64,000 bases of DNA, taken from NCBI GenBank assembly GCA_037179385.1, contig CM074187.1:15625450-15689449 (forward strand). The letters run 5' to 3'. This document shows positions 33,180 to 46,323 of the stretch, one piece after another. The first letter of the stretch is position 1; every line of letters begins with the position of its first letter. Both the position numbers and the translations under genes were made by a program. This DNA is from Holothuria scabra. Taxonomy: Eukaryota > Echinodermata > Holothuroidea > Aspidochirotida > Holothuriidae. The notes under the pieces were generated by a model. It was not told where the DNA came from. It was given only the letters and a program-made list of their open reading frames with translations, and did no database searches.

Positions 33180-35875
33180 ACAAAAAGACAAAAGAATGTA
33201 CTTTTTTTTATAGAGTACATTGTGAGAAATCTGTGATGTCATTACGACACATTAATTTGACATTGCATTGAAATTCTTTGTGATTTTGAAGCTGCTGTTA
33301 GCAATATTTAGCAACATCTTCGGCTCTATACCCAACATATGTTGTAGGTTTAAGGCAGATTAACAGGAAAGGCATACCAATATCTCAAAAGTATCAAATT
33401 TTAAGGACCACTGGGACATTTAATTATCTGAGTATGAAGAAAAACAACAGGAATCTGTGACAATGTGCCCACCTGACATAACATCCTGTTACCTATAGTT
33501 CTTGAGAAGTCGAGAATTTTTTTGTAGCAAAGTTAAAAAAACCTTGAGGTAGGTGGAATGTATTGCTACAGGGTTTGGAGGACATGGTCGGGTCGGATTT
33601 TCTTTTTATTCAAGATCTTAGTTAGAGACCATCAATATATCAGGCTTTTGGTAAGACGAATCAGTGACTCGCTTTCTTGTTGAGCAGGTATTTTTGTATT
33701 GTTTTCAGTCTTTTTTATTAATATACAGGAAAATTTGATTAACATTTTTTTTTTATTAATCTCCACATTCTCTCGTGATTACCCTGAGACTTTTCAAGGT
33801 TGATACGTGTTTGACGTTACGATAAATTAAAAGGCTTATACATACAGCCTACAGGCCTACGTTACTTTTCTTTCAATGTCATTGACGAGAAGGGACACCG
33901 ACTCCTCAATTCACAGTTTCATTAAGGTATGTGCAGTATCGTGTGGTTAGATGTGCAATCATATCTAGTAAAATATTGAAAACTGCTTTAGCAGCAGATG
34001 TTGAAATTCGCAAATTAATTATGTTGTTTAGAAACAGGTATTTATGGACGCGATGATAAAGAACACTTCGCCCAATCTGGTTTTCTATCTAATTACTTCT
34101 TTTTTAATGCCCGAGGACATAGGTTACATATTACTTGCAATATCAGATGTTTCGTGCCAAACCTTAACATATCGAAATACGATGAGAAGTTGTCGTGTTT
34201 TTTTCTAAAGAAATACAACCCCATGGAAGTATGGAGGTATTCTAACCATACCAGCGTTGTAAGTGGTAGGAGCAGGGTGTTTTCATGGCTGTCAATTCTC
34301 ACAAATTCAGCTTGAGAGTCACGCATTTCGGGGTAATCTCAGTCTCGTACGATGAATATCTCCAACTAGTAGAAAACGACTACTTATAACGGAAACGTTT
34401 TTCAGGAAGATGTGGATTTCTGATATGAGTAAGGAGTTGCAACGATTCAAGTTGATCTTACAAACGACTGAATTTTTAAAAATGACGGTTTTTTTTTATT
34501 AGGATACCTCTTTCAAGGTTTTTTTTGTTGTTGTTAAAACCTCTCGTGACTTAATCCTTTCAATTACAATCTCTTCCAATTCCATTCTTTTCGAAGAAAT
34601 CCATAAACAAAGCCTATTGTATGAATAAGCTTTGTGTTGAGGCTTTTTACAGGAAATGAAGGGATGATGAAGCCTATAATTGGAAGTTTCAGTAGTTTCA
34701 GTGGAAGAACCGGAAAGTAATGTTTTGAAATATATACTTAGTTGTTCCCCTGCGATTTAATTACGTCATCGGATGCATGTATCGTTCAAGTCTATACATT
34801 TCCCTCTGATTAAAAAAGATCAATTATATAAGAAACAAAATTGTTCAAGCTAAGTTGTAGAGAAATCTTTCCTGACTTCAAATGAAATAATTCACCGTCT
34901 CTCGCATAGCGTCAAATGGCATAAATTTCATAATTGGCTTGGCGGCTGGCAACAAAAAGCTACCGTAAAGACTAGAATAAAAGGAATTTGTCCCTTTTTT
35001 TGCCCAGTGGACACCTGTGTAGTCGTGCAGATAACCCTTTTTTGTGTGTGTAGGAAGAACTTTACTTTCATTCTCAACATATATACATACAAAACAGCAA
35101 ATTAGATGATAAAAGTTATAATAATAATAATATATACAAGTATTTACAGTTGAATAATTAAGCTTACATCACTCTTTCATTAATACCATGACTCATTATG
35201 TAACTATGTAAATAACCTTTACGGCCATTAGCCTTTACAAAACTAGTGTAGGATCTTGCATTTTAGTGTTGGCGTATGGTTCGTTGACTTCCTTAACGTT
35301 CAGTTGGTGTGGGTACCCAACGTACTCCTAATTTATTGAAAAACTTTCACAAACCTATTGTTCACTGCATTGTCTGAGCCAATACCGTGTTTCACTGAAA
35401 TTGGTCTTGATGACTCAAACCAGACGAGAAAATTTTTTAACGTGGACAACTCACTGTGTTTTTTACTACTACAAAAATAGTGTTTTTTAATTAAAAAAGC
35501 CACACCTATTTCCCTATTTGTTCCAGAATTTATTTTACGCAACTAGATTTTTACTGTATATCTGAAACTTTGTGGAAGGGTAACTTTTGATAAGAGAAAT
35601 TTTTACCTCCTTTGAAATGTATCTAACCTTTTTCGAACATTTAGTGACGTAATAGGTTTCTAACGAGTTTTAAGGGAGACTAAGAACTAACAGAAGCTGA
35701 AAAGGCTTAATTATAAAAGGGAGGTGCACGTATTAGCCGTTGAGCGAGTCAGTTATAAACGATAAATTTTTACGGTTCAATGTTGGACCAACTGAAAAGT
35801 CGGGCCGCCCTTTTTGTGACTTGTTCTCCCTACTTCATTATTGCCCAGGCAACAGTGATCACCCAACACAATGGC
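33180..35875. other. Anonymous intergenic DNA
   Basis: About 2.7 kb without a recognised gene or strong repeat. Confidence 0.5.
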
Positions 35876-35879
35876 ATGC

Positions 35880-36030
35880 GATTCCATTATTAAAGTCGTC
35901 AGTATGACCCGACCAGGAGTCGAATTCCAGAACTATGGCAGACCTTCCGGCTAAAAGTCGGCTGTTGAAAGTTTGGTTTCGCCGAACAACCCATTGCCAT
36001 ATGATCGGAAGGACTTAAGACATTCATACT
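35880..36030 (-). mobile_element. SINE family 2 copy
   Basis: On the minus strand it carries GGAATTCGACTCCTGG (box B-like), preceded by a CCGGAAGGTCTGCC segment and followed by GTCGGGTCATAC. These blocks occur in the same order at 59583-59625 and 12895-12912. A good box A was not found. Confidence 0.5.
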
Positions 36031-36034
36031 CGCG

Positions 36035-36730
36035 AATGGAGGCGGTGTAACGGTTATATAGTGATATTTACAGAGAGTTGACAAATTTTAGCAATTCTCT
36101 GATACGAGCATATAGTTTAGTAGATGGTGAATTTGTTATGATGAGGAGGTTTGCGGATTCCCGAAAAGGATGTAGGCCTAAGTGTTGAAAATTTATACAG
36201 TTGAAACATTATTGATGCATGGGAGGTGAGGGAAACAGAAATGTTTATGCTACAAGCACGAGTTTCAGAAAAGTATATATGAGTGATAAGTATATATGAC
36301 GTTAACTAAACAAAGCAGGCAGTGGATTATATTACCTACTAGATTTAGAAGACAGACGTGTTTAGATTGCAGAAGAATTGTTTTATTAATAATTTCCGCC
36401 CGTTTCCAAAACTGTCAGAATTTCACGTATTTCATTGGAAGTTCAAAATATCAGAATTTCCAAACACATGAAAAATTCAGTTTTTTAAAACTTCCTAGTC
36501 TTCCGAATATTATCCTATGGTAGGGCTTACTACGGTTCGGCAGAGCAACCGGATCTCCTGTATGTGAATACATCCCATGATCACCAACAAAGCAAGCGTA
36601 TACATCCAGATCAGAAGAGATGTAACTTAGCTATCACCCTTGGCTAATGAGGTTTAAGGATAGAGAGAGATAACTATACGCAGTCTTTTTCTTTGCTAGT
36701 CCCTCATCAGAGATCTCTCTTCCCGTTCCT
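36035..36730. other. Anonymous intergenic DNA
   Basis: No gene recognised. Confidence 0.5.
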
Positions 36731-36735
36731 ACTAA

Positions 36736-36983
36736 CCCAGGAGAAAATTCTTGTTGAGACCTGTTGAAATTCCAGCGGGTTTGTACAGGTAGTTACAGGT
36801 ATAAACAGGCAATATCCCAATTACCTGTTAGAGTGATGTAAGTCAACAGGTGTCAACAGGTAACATCGAAAAAACCAATAGGTCCCTGTTGGTACCTGTT
36901 AAAAACCTGTTGATTTTGTTCCAATTACCTGTTGTACCTGTTAAAATCGGTTCAACAGGTTTCAACTGGAATTTTCTCCTGGG
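36736..36983. mobile_element. TIR element with an iterated ACCTGTTG interior
   Basis: The ends are a perfect 15-bp inverted repeat, CCCAGGAGAAAATTC (36736-36750) and its complement (36969-36983). With few mismatches it extends to about 35 bp. The 250-bp body is packed with the word ACCTGTT(G) or CAACAGGT, about a dozen times in both orientations. No coding sequence. The flanks show no clear target duplication. Confidence 0.75.
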
Positions 36984-36989
36984 AACTGA

Positions 36990-38070
36990 CAAATGAATGT
37001 CAACAAAATAAACATCAAGATTTTCAAACGCCTTCTCTTTCTTTGGTTGGATAAGTGCGCGGCAGAACGGTTGCTAAAAGCATGGAAGCACTTCCATGCG
37101 CAAAGGAACCGTTTTAAATTTGTCTTACAAGATTTTTTCTATAGGTACCCTCGACTCTCTGGCGAAGATCCACGGGGCCAAAACCAAACATTTACTTCCT
37201 GACGTCCCAAATGGACAAGTACGCCCTCTAAAGGGCAAACAAGTGTGGTCCTGCTCTAGACTGGCTGAATAGGACAGAAGCCACACCATTTAGTATGTTC
37301 TAAACAGTCGAAATTTGTCTTACAAGATTGATCAATCTTATTATGCCATCCCGCATAGTAAAGAACTCTTCAATTAGTACAACCTCCCTGGTACAACCAC
37401 CATTATAAAATTCTAATGTAAGGAAATTTACAAAGTACAGAACAAAAAAGCTTGGTTTGAGGCTAACTTAGTTATTTAGATGCGGTTAAGCATAGCCCTG
37501 CACGTGGAAACGTGCATATTTGACTATCCACTTAAACACAAAAAATCTCTCAATGGTCTTTTTTAAGCCACGGTGCCATTTGATATCATCAGCTGTATCA
37601 TATGTTGCTCGGCTGATCACTCGTCACCTGCAAAGCAAGCGCCAGTTCGGTTTCAGTTGAAACGTCTAGGCCAGAAGAAAACTACGCAGGTAATATTGCG
37701 CAATTTTCGCATCCGGGAGACTACGTTATCTTATCCGTTCTCTATTCCTAACCCTCTGTGATAGTCGTTAATTCTGAACAAGATAAAAGATAACTTTAGT
37801 TTGTCCTCTTTTTACAGTTATAAGTTGCTTGAATATGGCAAGATATTTTTTTTTCTGGTAACAAAGCCTACACTTTAACGTCAACCGACGGTTCGGATGT
37901 TTCAAATTGTAAGAAAAGAATGGTAACGACCATGTCATAAAGAAAGGCAGTTGACAAAAAGGATAGAAAGGGCTTCTGAGAACCCCATGCAGTCGTTCCA
38001 AGAACCATGTAATTGAAATCAACCCCTCAAGTAATATGCCTCAACGTGTAATGAAACCAGAGAAATCGTT
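36990..38070. other. Anonymous intergenic DNA
   Basis: No gene recognised. Confidence 0.5.
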
Positions 38071-38071
38071 A

Positions 38072-39927
38072 GAGTGTACCTCAAATCAAATATTTTAAAA
38101 ACATATATTAAAGAGCATGAAAAACGAATTTTAAAGGTCCAACTCTCATCTTTTGACATTCCTGAGCTGAGATTTAAAGTATTGATGTGTATTCACTTAA
38201 AACAATTTGATCCATTGCGCAATAGTTTGTAACTTTCTTGTTGTACACTGTTAAAAATTTCTGTAAATTAACAGACTTTTTTTAACTAAAACTTTTTGTA
38301 TTTTACTTTTAATAGAGATTTTCTGTATCTTTACAGACACTTTGTATTGCTACAATAAAAAAAAGGTTGTTTAACATGTATTTTCTGTTTATTTGAAAAA
38401 CCATTTCTGTCTGCTTTTTTAACCAAATTTTACTGCTTTGTAAAACTTTTTCTGGAAATTTACAGGAATTTTAACAGTATTTTGTATTTTTCTGATTTCA
38501 CATAAATATACTGTCATTTAACAAACATTCATTTGCTTTTAAGCTGAAAAAGAAACAAAAATAAGCCCAAACAAACAAATAAGAAATACCAGAAAATTTT
38601 CAATATATAGCACGCATCGTTCTGGGAAGTTTCAGTTTAAAAAAAAAAAAAACATTTTTGGCAAATTTATGGTCCTTTTTGAAAATGAACTTACATTTAT
38701 TATAAAAGCATACTTAGTTATTACGTTCTTAGTTATAAATATCATACAACTGGTGTTTTGTCACCCATTTTTAAGTAAAAAGAAATTGTAAGGCCCTAAT
38801 TTCAGAGCACTGACAATTGGTATACTGTTGTCAACTCATCGCCACAGGCGCTCATGCACTTGATCGGAGCATATTAAAAACGTTTCACAAATTTACTTGA
38901 AAGAGTCTGTAAATTTACCACTTTATGACGTAAATCTCATTTTGCATAAATGGGTGGAGCTTATTTTGTAGGCATTTTCCTAACAAAAGGATTGCTGTTG
39001 CTTTGAATAATATCTTCTTTGGCGTTTTTTAATCAGGAAGTGATAAACTTATTGTTTACCTTGTCTGGAAATGTTTGCAACCAATGTATTTGCATTCTTT
39101 GTCATATTTATTTTAAAAACAATTATTATATTGTACAAAAAAATGTGACTTTCCAATTACAAAGTTCCTAGAGATAGCAGTCTACTTGATAACGATATGA
39201 CAACAAAGCATCCTCAATGTGTTTTGATTGAAAACAACTTCGTAACGACACATTACGTTGCTAAGCAAGTACCTGATTTACGTAATGGTGAAGTGTATGT
39301 TACGTAATAACATATGAAAGGTGAAAAAGCGGTATTATAATAAATATTAAAACGTCGGGAATGAAAACAGTAGGCTGTAAATTCACATAAAATTAAGGTA
39401 AACAAAACAGAACAATTCTGTAATTCGATTTTACAGTAGACTTTTGTAAACTAATTTACATGCAAAAACTGTAAAGAAAAAACAAACCCTTAATGTTTTT
39501 TCATGATTATAGTCTGGCTGTAAAAAAAACATTATTTGGTTGGAAAAAAATTTGCCATAAAAATTATGTAAATTTACAGAGAATTTTTTTAACAGTGTAC
39601 AACTCACATTGTCTACTTTTGTTTCCCATTAAAATTAAAAATGTTTTATGACCTTGAACACTTCCTGTTTGCTTGTACAGCATGTTGCTCAGAGTAAAGT
39701 TCGGTAACTGTCGGAAAAACGAAGTAATCCAAATATTGTAATATGAGTAGTACAACAATGACATCACAAATTACTGTGCAATGTACCATTTAAGTTGGGT
39801 GAATAAACTTCAACATTTTATATCTCAGCTCAGGAATGTCCCATTCAGATGGGATTTGGACTGTTAGAATTCATTTTTCATGGTCTGTAATATATACTTT
39901 TGAATTTTTTTGACTTGAGGTACACTC
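38072..39927. mobile_element. TIR element split by a nested insertion (outer element)
   Basis: The left arm 38072-38244 and the right arm 39599-39927 are inverted copies at moderate identity. They start GAGTGTACCTCAAATCAAA on the left, mirrored on the right by TTTTGACTTGAGGTACACTC. Shared inner words include CATTCCTGAGCTGAGAT. A second TIR element (38245-39598) sits between them. The right arm's end also resembles 61500-61575. No coding sequence. Confidence 0.7.
38245..39598. mobile_element. Nested TIR element with ACACTGTTAAAAA ends
   Basis: Left ACACTGTTAAAAATTTCTGT and right ACAGAGAATTTTTTTAACAG-TGT are inverted copies. A TA on each side is compatible with a TA target. The interior of about 1.35 kb is very AT-rich and non-coding. 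It contains many CTGTAAATT/AATTTACAG words, concentrated near both ends. It is younger than the element it interrupts. Confidence 0.7.
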
Positions 39928-39929
39928 AA

Positions 39930-40280
39930 ACGTCTTTTACTCTACAAACGCTTTAAAGATTAACAAAACCAACATGGCACTGAATGATAACTGTCACAAG
40001 TCCATAAAGCAGGTACTATACGTCGCATTGCTCGTTAAAAGTCGGACGCTCTAATAGCCTGCGTAGCGCCTCTGTGGCTGCAGCCCCTCAGGTGGATTTT
40101 TTTTCGTAGCGATGAGCTGGGCGAAAAAAAAATCATCCGGGCTAATGCTGTAACCATTTGTCCATGCAGCGGGTCTAACAGTTATTTGATAGTCCCTTCG
40201 GGGAACGTTTCACAATTCAGTTTTGATTGGAACTTTGGCAATGGGTAACTGATCCCGGTTCAGTGATATAAGCAATGAGA
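39930..40280. other. Intergenic DNA
   Basis: Nothing recognised. Confidence 0.5.
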
Positions 40281-40284
40281 AAGC

Positions 40285-40870
40285 AGTTTGTCGTATTAGA
40301 AGAAGGGTGTGAAGCTCATATCAGGTTTTGATATGTTGGAGGGGAACTCATTCTAAGCATTTTGGGGAAATTTGCATTAAAATCCGATGTGCGGTTCTCG
40401 AGATATGATCAAGTAAAGTTGTCAGAATTTCAACAAACAGTGAACTTGAAACAAGCACATATGAGGTCATATCCCCACATTAATTAACAGTATTTTTGGT
40501 TTTCTTTAAATTTTAGAGCCTATTTTCTCCACAACAGTGATTGCATAAAGTGGCATGAGAACTTTTCAAACTTTGCAATCCCCATGGGGAGCTTCTATTC
40601 CTATTAACGTCAAAGTCAACAAAACAGTCTGGAAAAAAAACAAAGAGAAACACAGTATTCTTTGTCTATGTGAGGAAGTGACATAATCTCTGCTGCCACA
40701 ATCTCACTTTTGAACACATTTAGTAACTTCATTTGATGATAACTCGAAAAATAAATGTCCGATATGAATGGAAATTTCTCCAAACTGAGTATATTCAGTT
40801 GTTCTTCTACATTTAATAATTAACTTTTTGCTTCAACTTCCCCTTCAAAACAAGACTTTTCAGAAACTCA
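40285..40870 (-). mobile_element. Dispersed repeat family C, copy 2
   Basis: Opposite orientation to 20985-21400. Shared blocks include TCAGGTTTTGATATGTTGGA, CTCGAGATATGA and TGTGAGGAAGTGA (the last also at 53567). Non-coding. Confidence 0.7.
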
Positions 40871-41202
40871 ACATTGCTTCAAAGAGTTTAGGGAACCCCT
40901 TAATTTCTCAACAACTTATTTTACTTGCTTGAGAGAAATGAAAAATCTAAAAACGGGCAATTCTAGAGGCGCATTATAAACACAAGATAACTAGAAGTGT
41001 CATTTCCAGCAATCTAGACTAGGTATTTTAAACAGAACATTTTCTGGCGTGAAGTGGTTCTTGCTTGATGTTGATTTATGACATAACTTCACATACAAGC
41101 TTATTTCCCAAATTTTTAGCTTACTTTACCTTACCATTCTCCAAATGGTAGTGGTATGGTTTATCTGGTAGACCCTTTTGTCTATTTTTATTGAAGTGAA
41201 AA

Positions 41203-41508
41203 TTTAAAGGCATATTTTCATCATCCCAAACAGCTCCATTTCTCCCAACCTACTTTCTTCTAGCCCCTCCCACATTTATCTAAAACTCATCTTTCTCCAG
41301 ACACAATCCTAGTTTATTGCTTGATGGCTTGTCCCAGTGGCCATGCAAGTCCATAATGTGTAATCAAGACACTCTCAGTGTCCATGCTGTGTAATTTAGC
41401 TATGATGCATTGTTTGAATGTGATGCCAATCAAAGAGCTGCACCAATTGAGAGTTTTGATATATGCATACTGAAACTGTAGTTTAGGGTGACGAATGACT
41501 GCCTTTAA
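41203..41508 (+). mobile_element. MITE family B, copy 2
   Basis: It runs from TTTAAAGG at 41203 to CCTTTAA at 41508. It is co-linear with 58695-59000 through CATCCCAAACAG, CCAGACACAAT, TTTATTGCTT, CTGTGTAATTTAG and CCAATTGAGAGTTT. Length about 306 bp, non-coding. Confidence 0.75.
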
Positions 41509-41682
41509 TGGCAAATGAAAGCTCAAAATAAACGACTTCTGCTTCAATTCCACTTACAAGCCTAAAAATACCATGCCCAATTATCTTTGGGTCACGATTT
41601 TTCAAGATGTTCTCACCGCTCCACAGCGTCTCATGGTGACGCTTAAATTCCAGAGCAGTCCACCAAACATATTTTAAGCAAC

Positions 41683-41898
41683 AGCTAAATGTCACATTTT
41701 CTTCGTATTTCTCTTCAAAGTATCTTTCAGCAAATTTTATGACTTCGATATTACGTATCCAAAGTAAATGAAGCAATAACCTAGAGTAAATTTAACATTT
41801 GAAGAGAAAGAGTCTTGTCACATGACTCTCAACAGCCAATCATAAAACAGGACAGTGTACTACTTTATCAGGTTGAGGTGACTGCTCTTTCCGTTTAA
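41683..41898 (-). mobile_element. MITE family A, copy 3 (left end lost)
   Basis: Same strand sense as 11118-11382, with the words TTTCTCTTCAAAGTATCTT, CACATGACTC and CAGCCAATCAT. The right end GTGACTGCTCTTTCCGTTTAA is diverged and the left end is missing. Confidence 0.65.
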
Positions 41899-42227
41899 TT
41901 CAGCTAAATAGCTTTTGGGAAACCACCACTCATCACTGCCTCCATTTTTTTTTTTTTTTTTGCACGAAGCCCCTAGTAATGGTAGTAGTGAATAAACGTT
42001 TTTTATACAGGTTAATAATAAGCTTAGAATACCTGGATACAGATTTATGCTCACGTCTATAGATTTTTCGTTGGCCTGATGTGATGAATATGGGTGGAGT
42101 GGGGTAGCGGAGACATTACATGGTAGCAGCAGCCCAATGAGACAGATGTGGAAAAGCTTTGGCTTCAAATGAATCATCAATAATACTTAGGGTGTGGTAG
42201 ATTGCTTATACGTCGAACAGTGCTATT

Positions 42228-43781
42228 GCTACAATGGCGTAGATGGGGGAGGGGCTTGGGGCGCCAACCACCCTCCACTGAATCCCCCATCCCCCACCCC
42301 AGCAGCATGAGGCACCCACTTGGCGACATGGGCAAAAAATGCATTCTTACCGGCGATAATGTTCAACCTGGCTACCCATCTACCATGACATAGATACACT
42401 TGCGATAGATCCACTCTGAATTTTGGAATAAATTCAGGCAGACTGTGACAAGCTTCATATCTTCGGAATCTCTTGACTTTTTACTCGTCGGGTTTCTAGA
42501 CTGCTAGATGGATAATTTTCTAGCACATTTGAAGTGGCTGAAATTTGCTACCTTGTTATGGATTACCGCTGTGGACAAGAGAGCTTCTAGCATGGCTCCT
42601 GGAATCTGGCCTGTTTCTATCTCCTGTTGGTTTTTTCTATTCCCGGCAATTCTCAAATATGCTCTGAAACCATACTTGGGGTGGTGAGTAGAATATTTGA
42701 GGAAAATATTTGGGCATGGGTTTTTCCCTATTCTGTTGAAAACAACTAAATTACCGGATGTGTCTAGAGGGTGAGGGTGACTTCGTGAGATCAGCCAATT
42801 TTTTAAATTAAGTTAAATTTGATTGTGCCCTTATCGCACTGAGAAAAGAAAATGTGTATGTGTGGCAGTGCAGCGATCATGTCCCATCGATGTGACATAT
42901 GGCACGGAAAAATGTGATCAGTGCTTTCAAAATTGACATTGCCAAGGTTTTCTAATTATTGGGCGTTTTTTTGTTGTGATTGGGGTGAGGATTGATTATT
43001 TTCTTCCATAATCACTACAAATTTGTATTTATTTTAACTGAGACAAACGCAAGTCACCAAATATGTTCATATTTTCTGATTTCAAATTCTAGTATGATTC
43101 TTTTGATTTTGTAGCACCCTCAAGCCACTAATAGCTCTTTGCCTACTGCAAATGATGCAGTGTGATGGGAGGGGGGATATTTAACAGAAGAGGGCAAGCG
43201 GCTCATATGATTATTACTAGGGATCAGTGTTGGAAACAAAATGGTTGGGATGAATGTGTACTTTGTATGGCCAGTGCTGACAGTCATTTGCCAGTACAAC
43301 AACCAAACCCATGTTGGGTCAATGCTGTCTCAAGGGTTGCAGCTTTACCACTATTACCTCACAGGACCTCACTTAGCTCTTGGGTGGAGTGGGGCGGAAT
43401 ACCCAGCGGCGTACGAGAAGGGGGGAAGGTGCAGGGGCAGACTTCCCCCATGTTTCCGCAAAATATAAAATTCGGGCAGGAAATTGGGAAAAACGGCGGA
43501 CAGCCACTTAAGTTTCAAAAAATTGCACGGTTTTTCAGAAAATACCTAAGTGTGCACAAAATCTGAAAAAATATGTCTGAAAAAAGAAAGAAACATCATA
43601 TAGTCGCAGCGAACTTTCATGAAAAAATCAACAAGATTCCCCCAAAATTAAATTCCAAACTTTCCTTTGTACGCTCCTCGCCTACTGATGGTGGCACTAC
43701 GCTTAGATAATAAACTCCAGCCCCACACAATAATATTCCGCCCCATAGCCCCCACGAAAATCCTGGCTACGCCATTGTAGT
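42228..43781. mobile_element. Possible 1.55-kb TIR element with CTACAATGGCGTAG ends
   Basis: CTACAATGGCGTAG at 42228-42241 is mirrored by CTACGCCATTGTAG at 43768-43781, giving a perfect 14-bp inverted repeat with TA at both outer edges. G/C-run wording of the dispersed repeat family adjoins each end. The interior shows no transposase by eye. Alternatively these are two separate insertions of one short repeat in opposite orientation. Confidence 0.5.
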
Positions 43782-43789
43782 GCTACTTT

Positions 43790-45020
43790 TGTCACTAACA
43801 TCAATTCTTAAATACTCCTATGTAGAACATGAGATGCGGGATTCGCTTTTTCTCTTGAAAATATTAAAGAGAGGTGGTTACGTTGCTAGTTACTTCGCCA
43901 GGCAACGTATTAAAATATTGTTTCAGGGGACAAAACATAACACAAATCATTAGGTCAATGGTACTTTGGAGATTCTTTAAGTGCCACACCCTTGAGTGTA
44001 GACCTTTATATTATCAACTTTGTCGTATCATGCCATATTTTAGTGGATGAATAAGAAGATGCACGTCTTAAGTGGAAAATGAGCAACAAATGAGCCAGCA
44101 TTGTTTGTCAGTATTCTCTTGTCTTCACCAAACAGAATGAAAAATAAAATCTCATATCGATAAATATATATGTGAGTGACCGTTGAGAGATACGTGATGC
44201 AAAATTATTTACTCCTTGTGTAACCATATGTACGATACGGTGCTGAATGAAATTTAGTCATGAATTTTCACAATTGAAATGATCCGGCTAAAACTTCTTA
44301 CCACTCACACCTCAGAGTGTTTCCTACTTAGCCATGCGGTAGATGTGAAAATGTTAGCATTTATGTACAGAGAAGGGGGTCAATTCAGAGCCCCCATTAA
44401 TAATGTACTACGGTACTTCCATGGTAAATGTATAGGAAATTTGACGTTGCCAGGGATAAAGCTATGTATAAGGGGTGAGAGGGTGCCAACCCCTCAAAAG
44501 ACCTAGCTCCCATGCATGCAGTTCAAAAGTATTGATACGGTATTTCAGTATAACCGTTGTTGAAACCCCCTTATTCATGTGTCAGATTCCTCAAACAAAA
44601 TTCTATACGTACACCCCTTGTTCGGTACGTTTTGTATTATCTTTAGATTGGATTTATTACACACCTTTTAACGAAAAGATATCTGTACTTGATTCTAGTC
44701 CGTAATTTCAACATGTAGTCTCAACACTAACCCTAACCCATACCGTAATCAACACAGGAATGCACATAACCCTACGTTATCTTTATTTTCCACAGTTAAT
44801 ATGAGAGGTTCACCCTCGTAGCCAAGGAGTGTGAAGGGGCGAAACCCCCTTTCGAAAAAATTTTGCCCTAACGTTTGCCACCGTGACTGACTTAGACAAT
44901 TTTAAGCACATTTGCCCCTGGGAAAATTTCCGTCCCCGGATATTTTTGTCCCGTCCAGAACCTTAGCTAACTGCGGCCTGGATAGGGTTCCTAGTTTGCT
45001 AAAAAAAACATATGAATCAC
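43790..45020. other. Intergenic DNA with G-tract repeat fragment
   Basis: A repeat fragment at about 44815-44960 (GGGGCGAAACCCC, CCCCTGGGAAAATTT) resembles the 27.5-kb block. No gene recognised. Confidence 0.45.
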
Positions 45021-45024
45021 CAGT

Positions 45025-45286
45025 TTAAAGGTAAGGAGCAGTCCCCCCAACTTGAAGTAGTGTAGTAGACTGTCCTATTTCATGATTGGCTCTTGAGAGT
45101 CATGTGACAATATTTTTTCTCAACAAATGTGAAATTTACTAAGAGTTACTACTTGGTTTATCTTGAAGATGCAATATTGAAGTCCTAAAATATTATGAAA
45201 GATACTTTGAAGAGAAATAAGAAGAAAATTATGAGATATAATTGTTGCTTCAAAGTAAGTTTGGGGCGACTGCTCTTGCCCTTTAA
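45025..45286 (+). mobile_element. MITE family A, copy 4 (both ends preserved)
   Basis: TTAAAGG at 45025 and CCTTTAA at 45286 enclose the inverted words GGAGCAGTCCCCCCAACTT and AAGTTTGGGGCGACTGCTC. Length 262 bp, non-coding. It is the cleanest copy for defining the ends. Confidence 0.8.
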
Positions 45287-45289
45287 CTT

Positions 45290-46320
45290 GGGTGCAAATT
45301 CTAATGCATTGACATTCATCCCATAAAAGTGTGTACACATTTGCACAGTCATTGTGATAGATACAAGACTGTTTATTTTGAAGTGTTACACGCGTAATCC
45401 TAAAGAGTTAGCGCTGTCTGTGCCTGAAAATTCGCTCTTCGCTTTCACATACTGGGTTAATCCTTTTGTAAATCCTGGATTTAGTTTTGATTCAAACTTT
45501 TTATTCAATTGTTTCTCAAATTTTTAATTTGTCAAGTACTGCCTACTGGTGTGTTGTCAAACCGCTTTCTCTTGTAATTGCGTACCAGACGCGGGATAAC
45601 TGATAAACTGATATGACAGTATTATCAAAAACTTGATACATTTACCATTTTGTGGGCTTCACTTTTGCTATATTACGCGGGAGATGGGATGACCAGGCGA
45701 AATGAATCAGCATTGGCTGGGACGACCAGGTCCCCGACACTTTTATATCCCACACTCATTTGTATAATTGACACTGATTCGATCATTAAACCACATGACG
45801 TTAATGTTATCACAGCTGCTCTGGCATGGAGCAAGTGCAATATAACTAAGCCATATGTAGGTCTTGACTAATTTAATTTTATACAAATTGACAATTAACT
45901 CAATGTTGGAACCAAGAATCAGCATAATCATTGAATTATACTTGAATGACATACATGCGTGGATATGGACAACAAGTTTGACGTAAAAATCATGTCCAAG
46001 AATACCGACATATCTTCCAGTTTTCGGTCAATCGGCACAAGAAATAGGCTAATAACATAAGACACCTCCGCTCGATGAATTTAATAGAAAACCTTTCCGA
46101 TCGAGCTGTAAAACAAGTACACGTAAATCCATAAACCAATCCGTACTAACTTGATCAGATTCGCTTTTCACACAACCAGGCGCAACACACGCTGCTCGTG
46201 CGCTATGCGTATTACCACCAGCCATTTAAATATTTTTTGCCCGTTATATAGTGCATTGGTCACGATAATTGGGCCAATTGTGTAAAGGTTTTTGTGCTAT
46301 GTACGTGTCGCTAGATCAAC
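45290..46320. other. Intergenic DNA downstream of the GPCR
   Basis: This region lies 3' of the receptor gene on its strand and presumably includes its 3' UTR. I saw no convincing polyadenylation signal close to the stop, and no other gene. Confidence 0.4.
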
Positions 46321-46323
46321 TTT

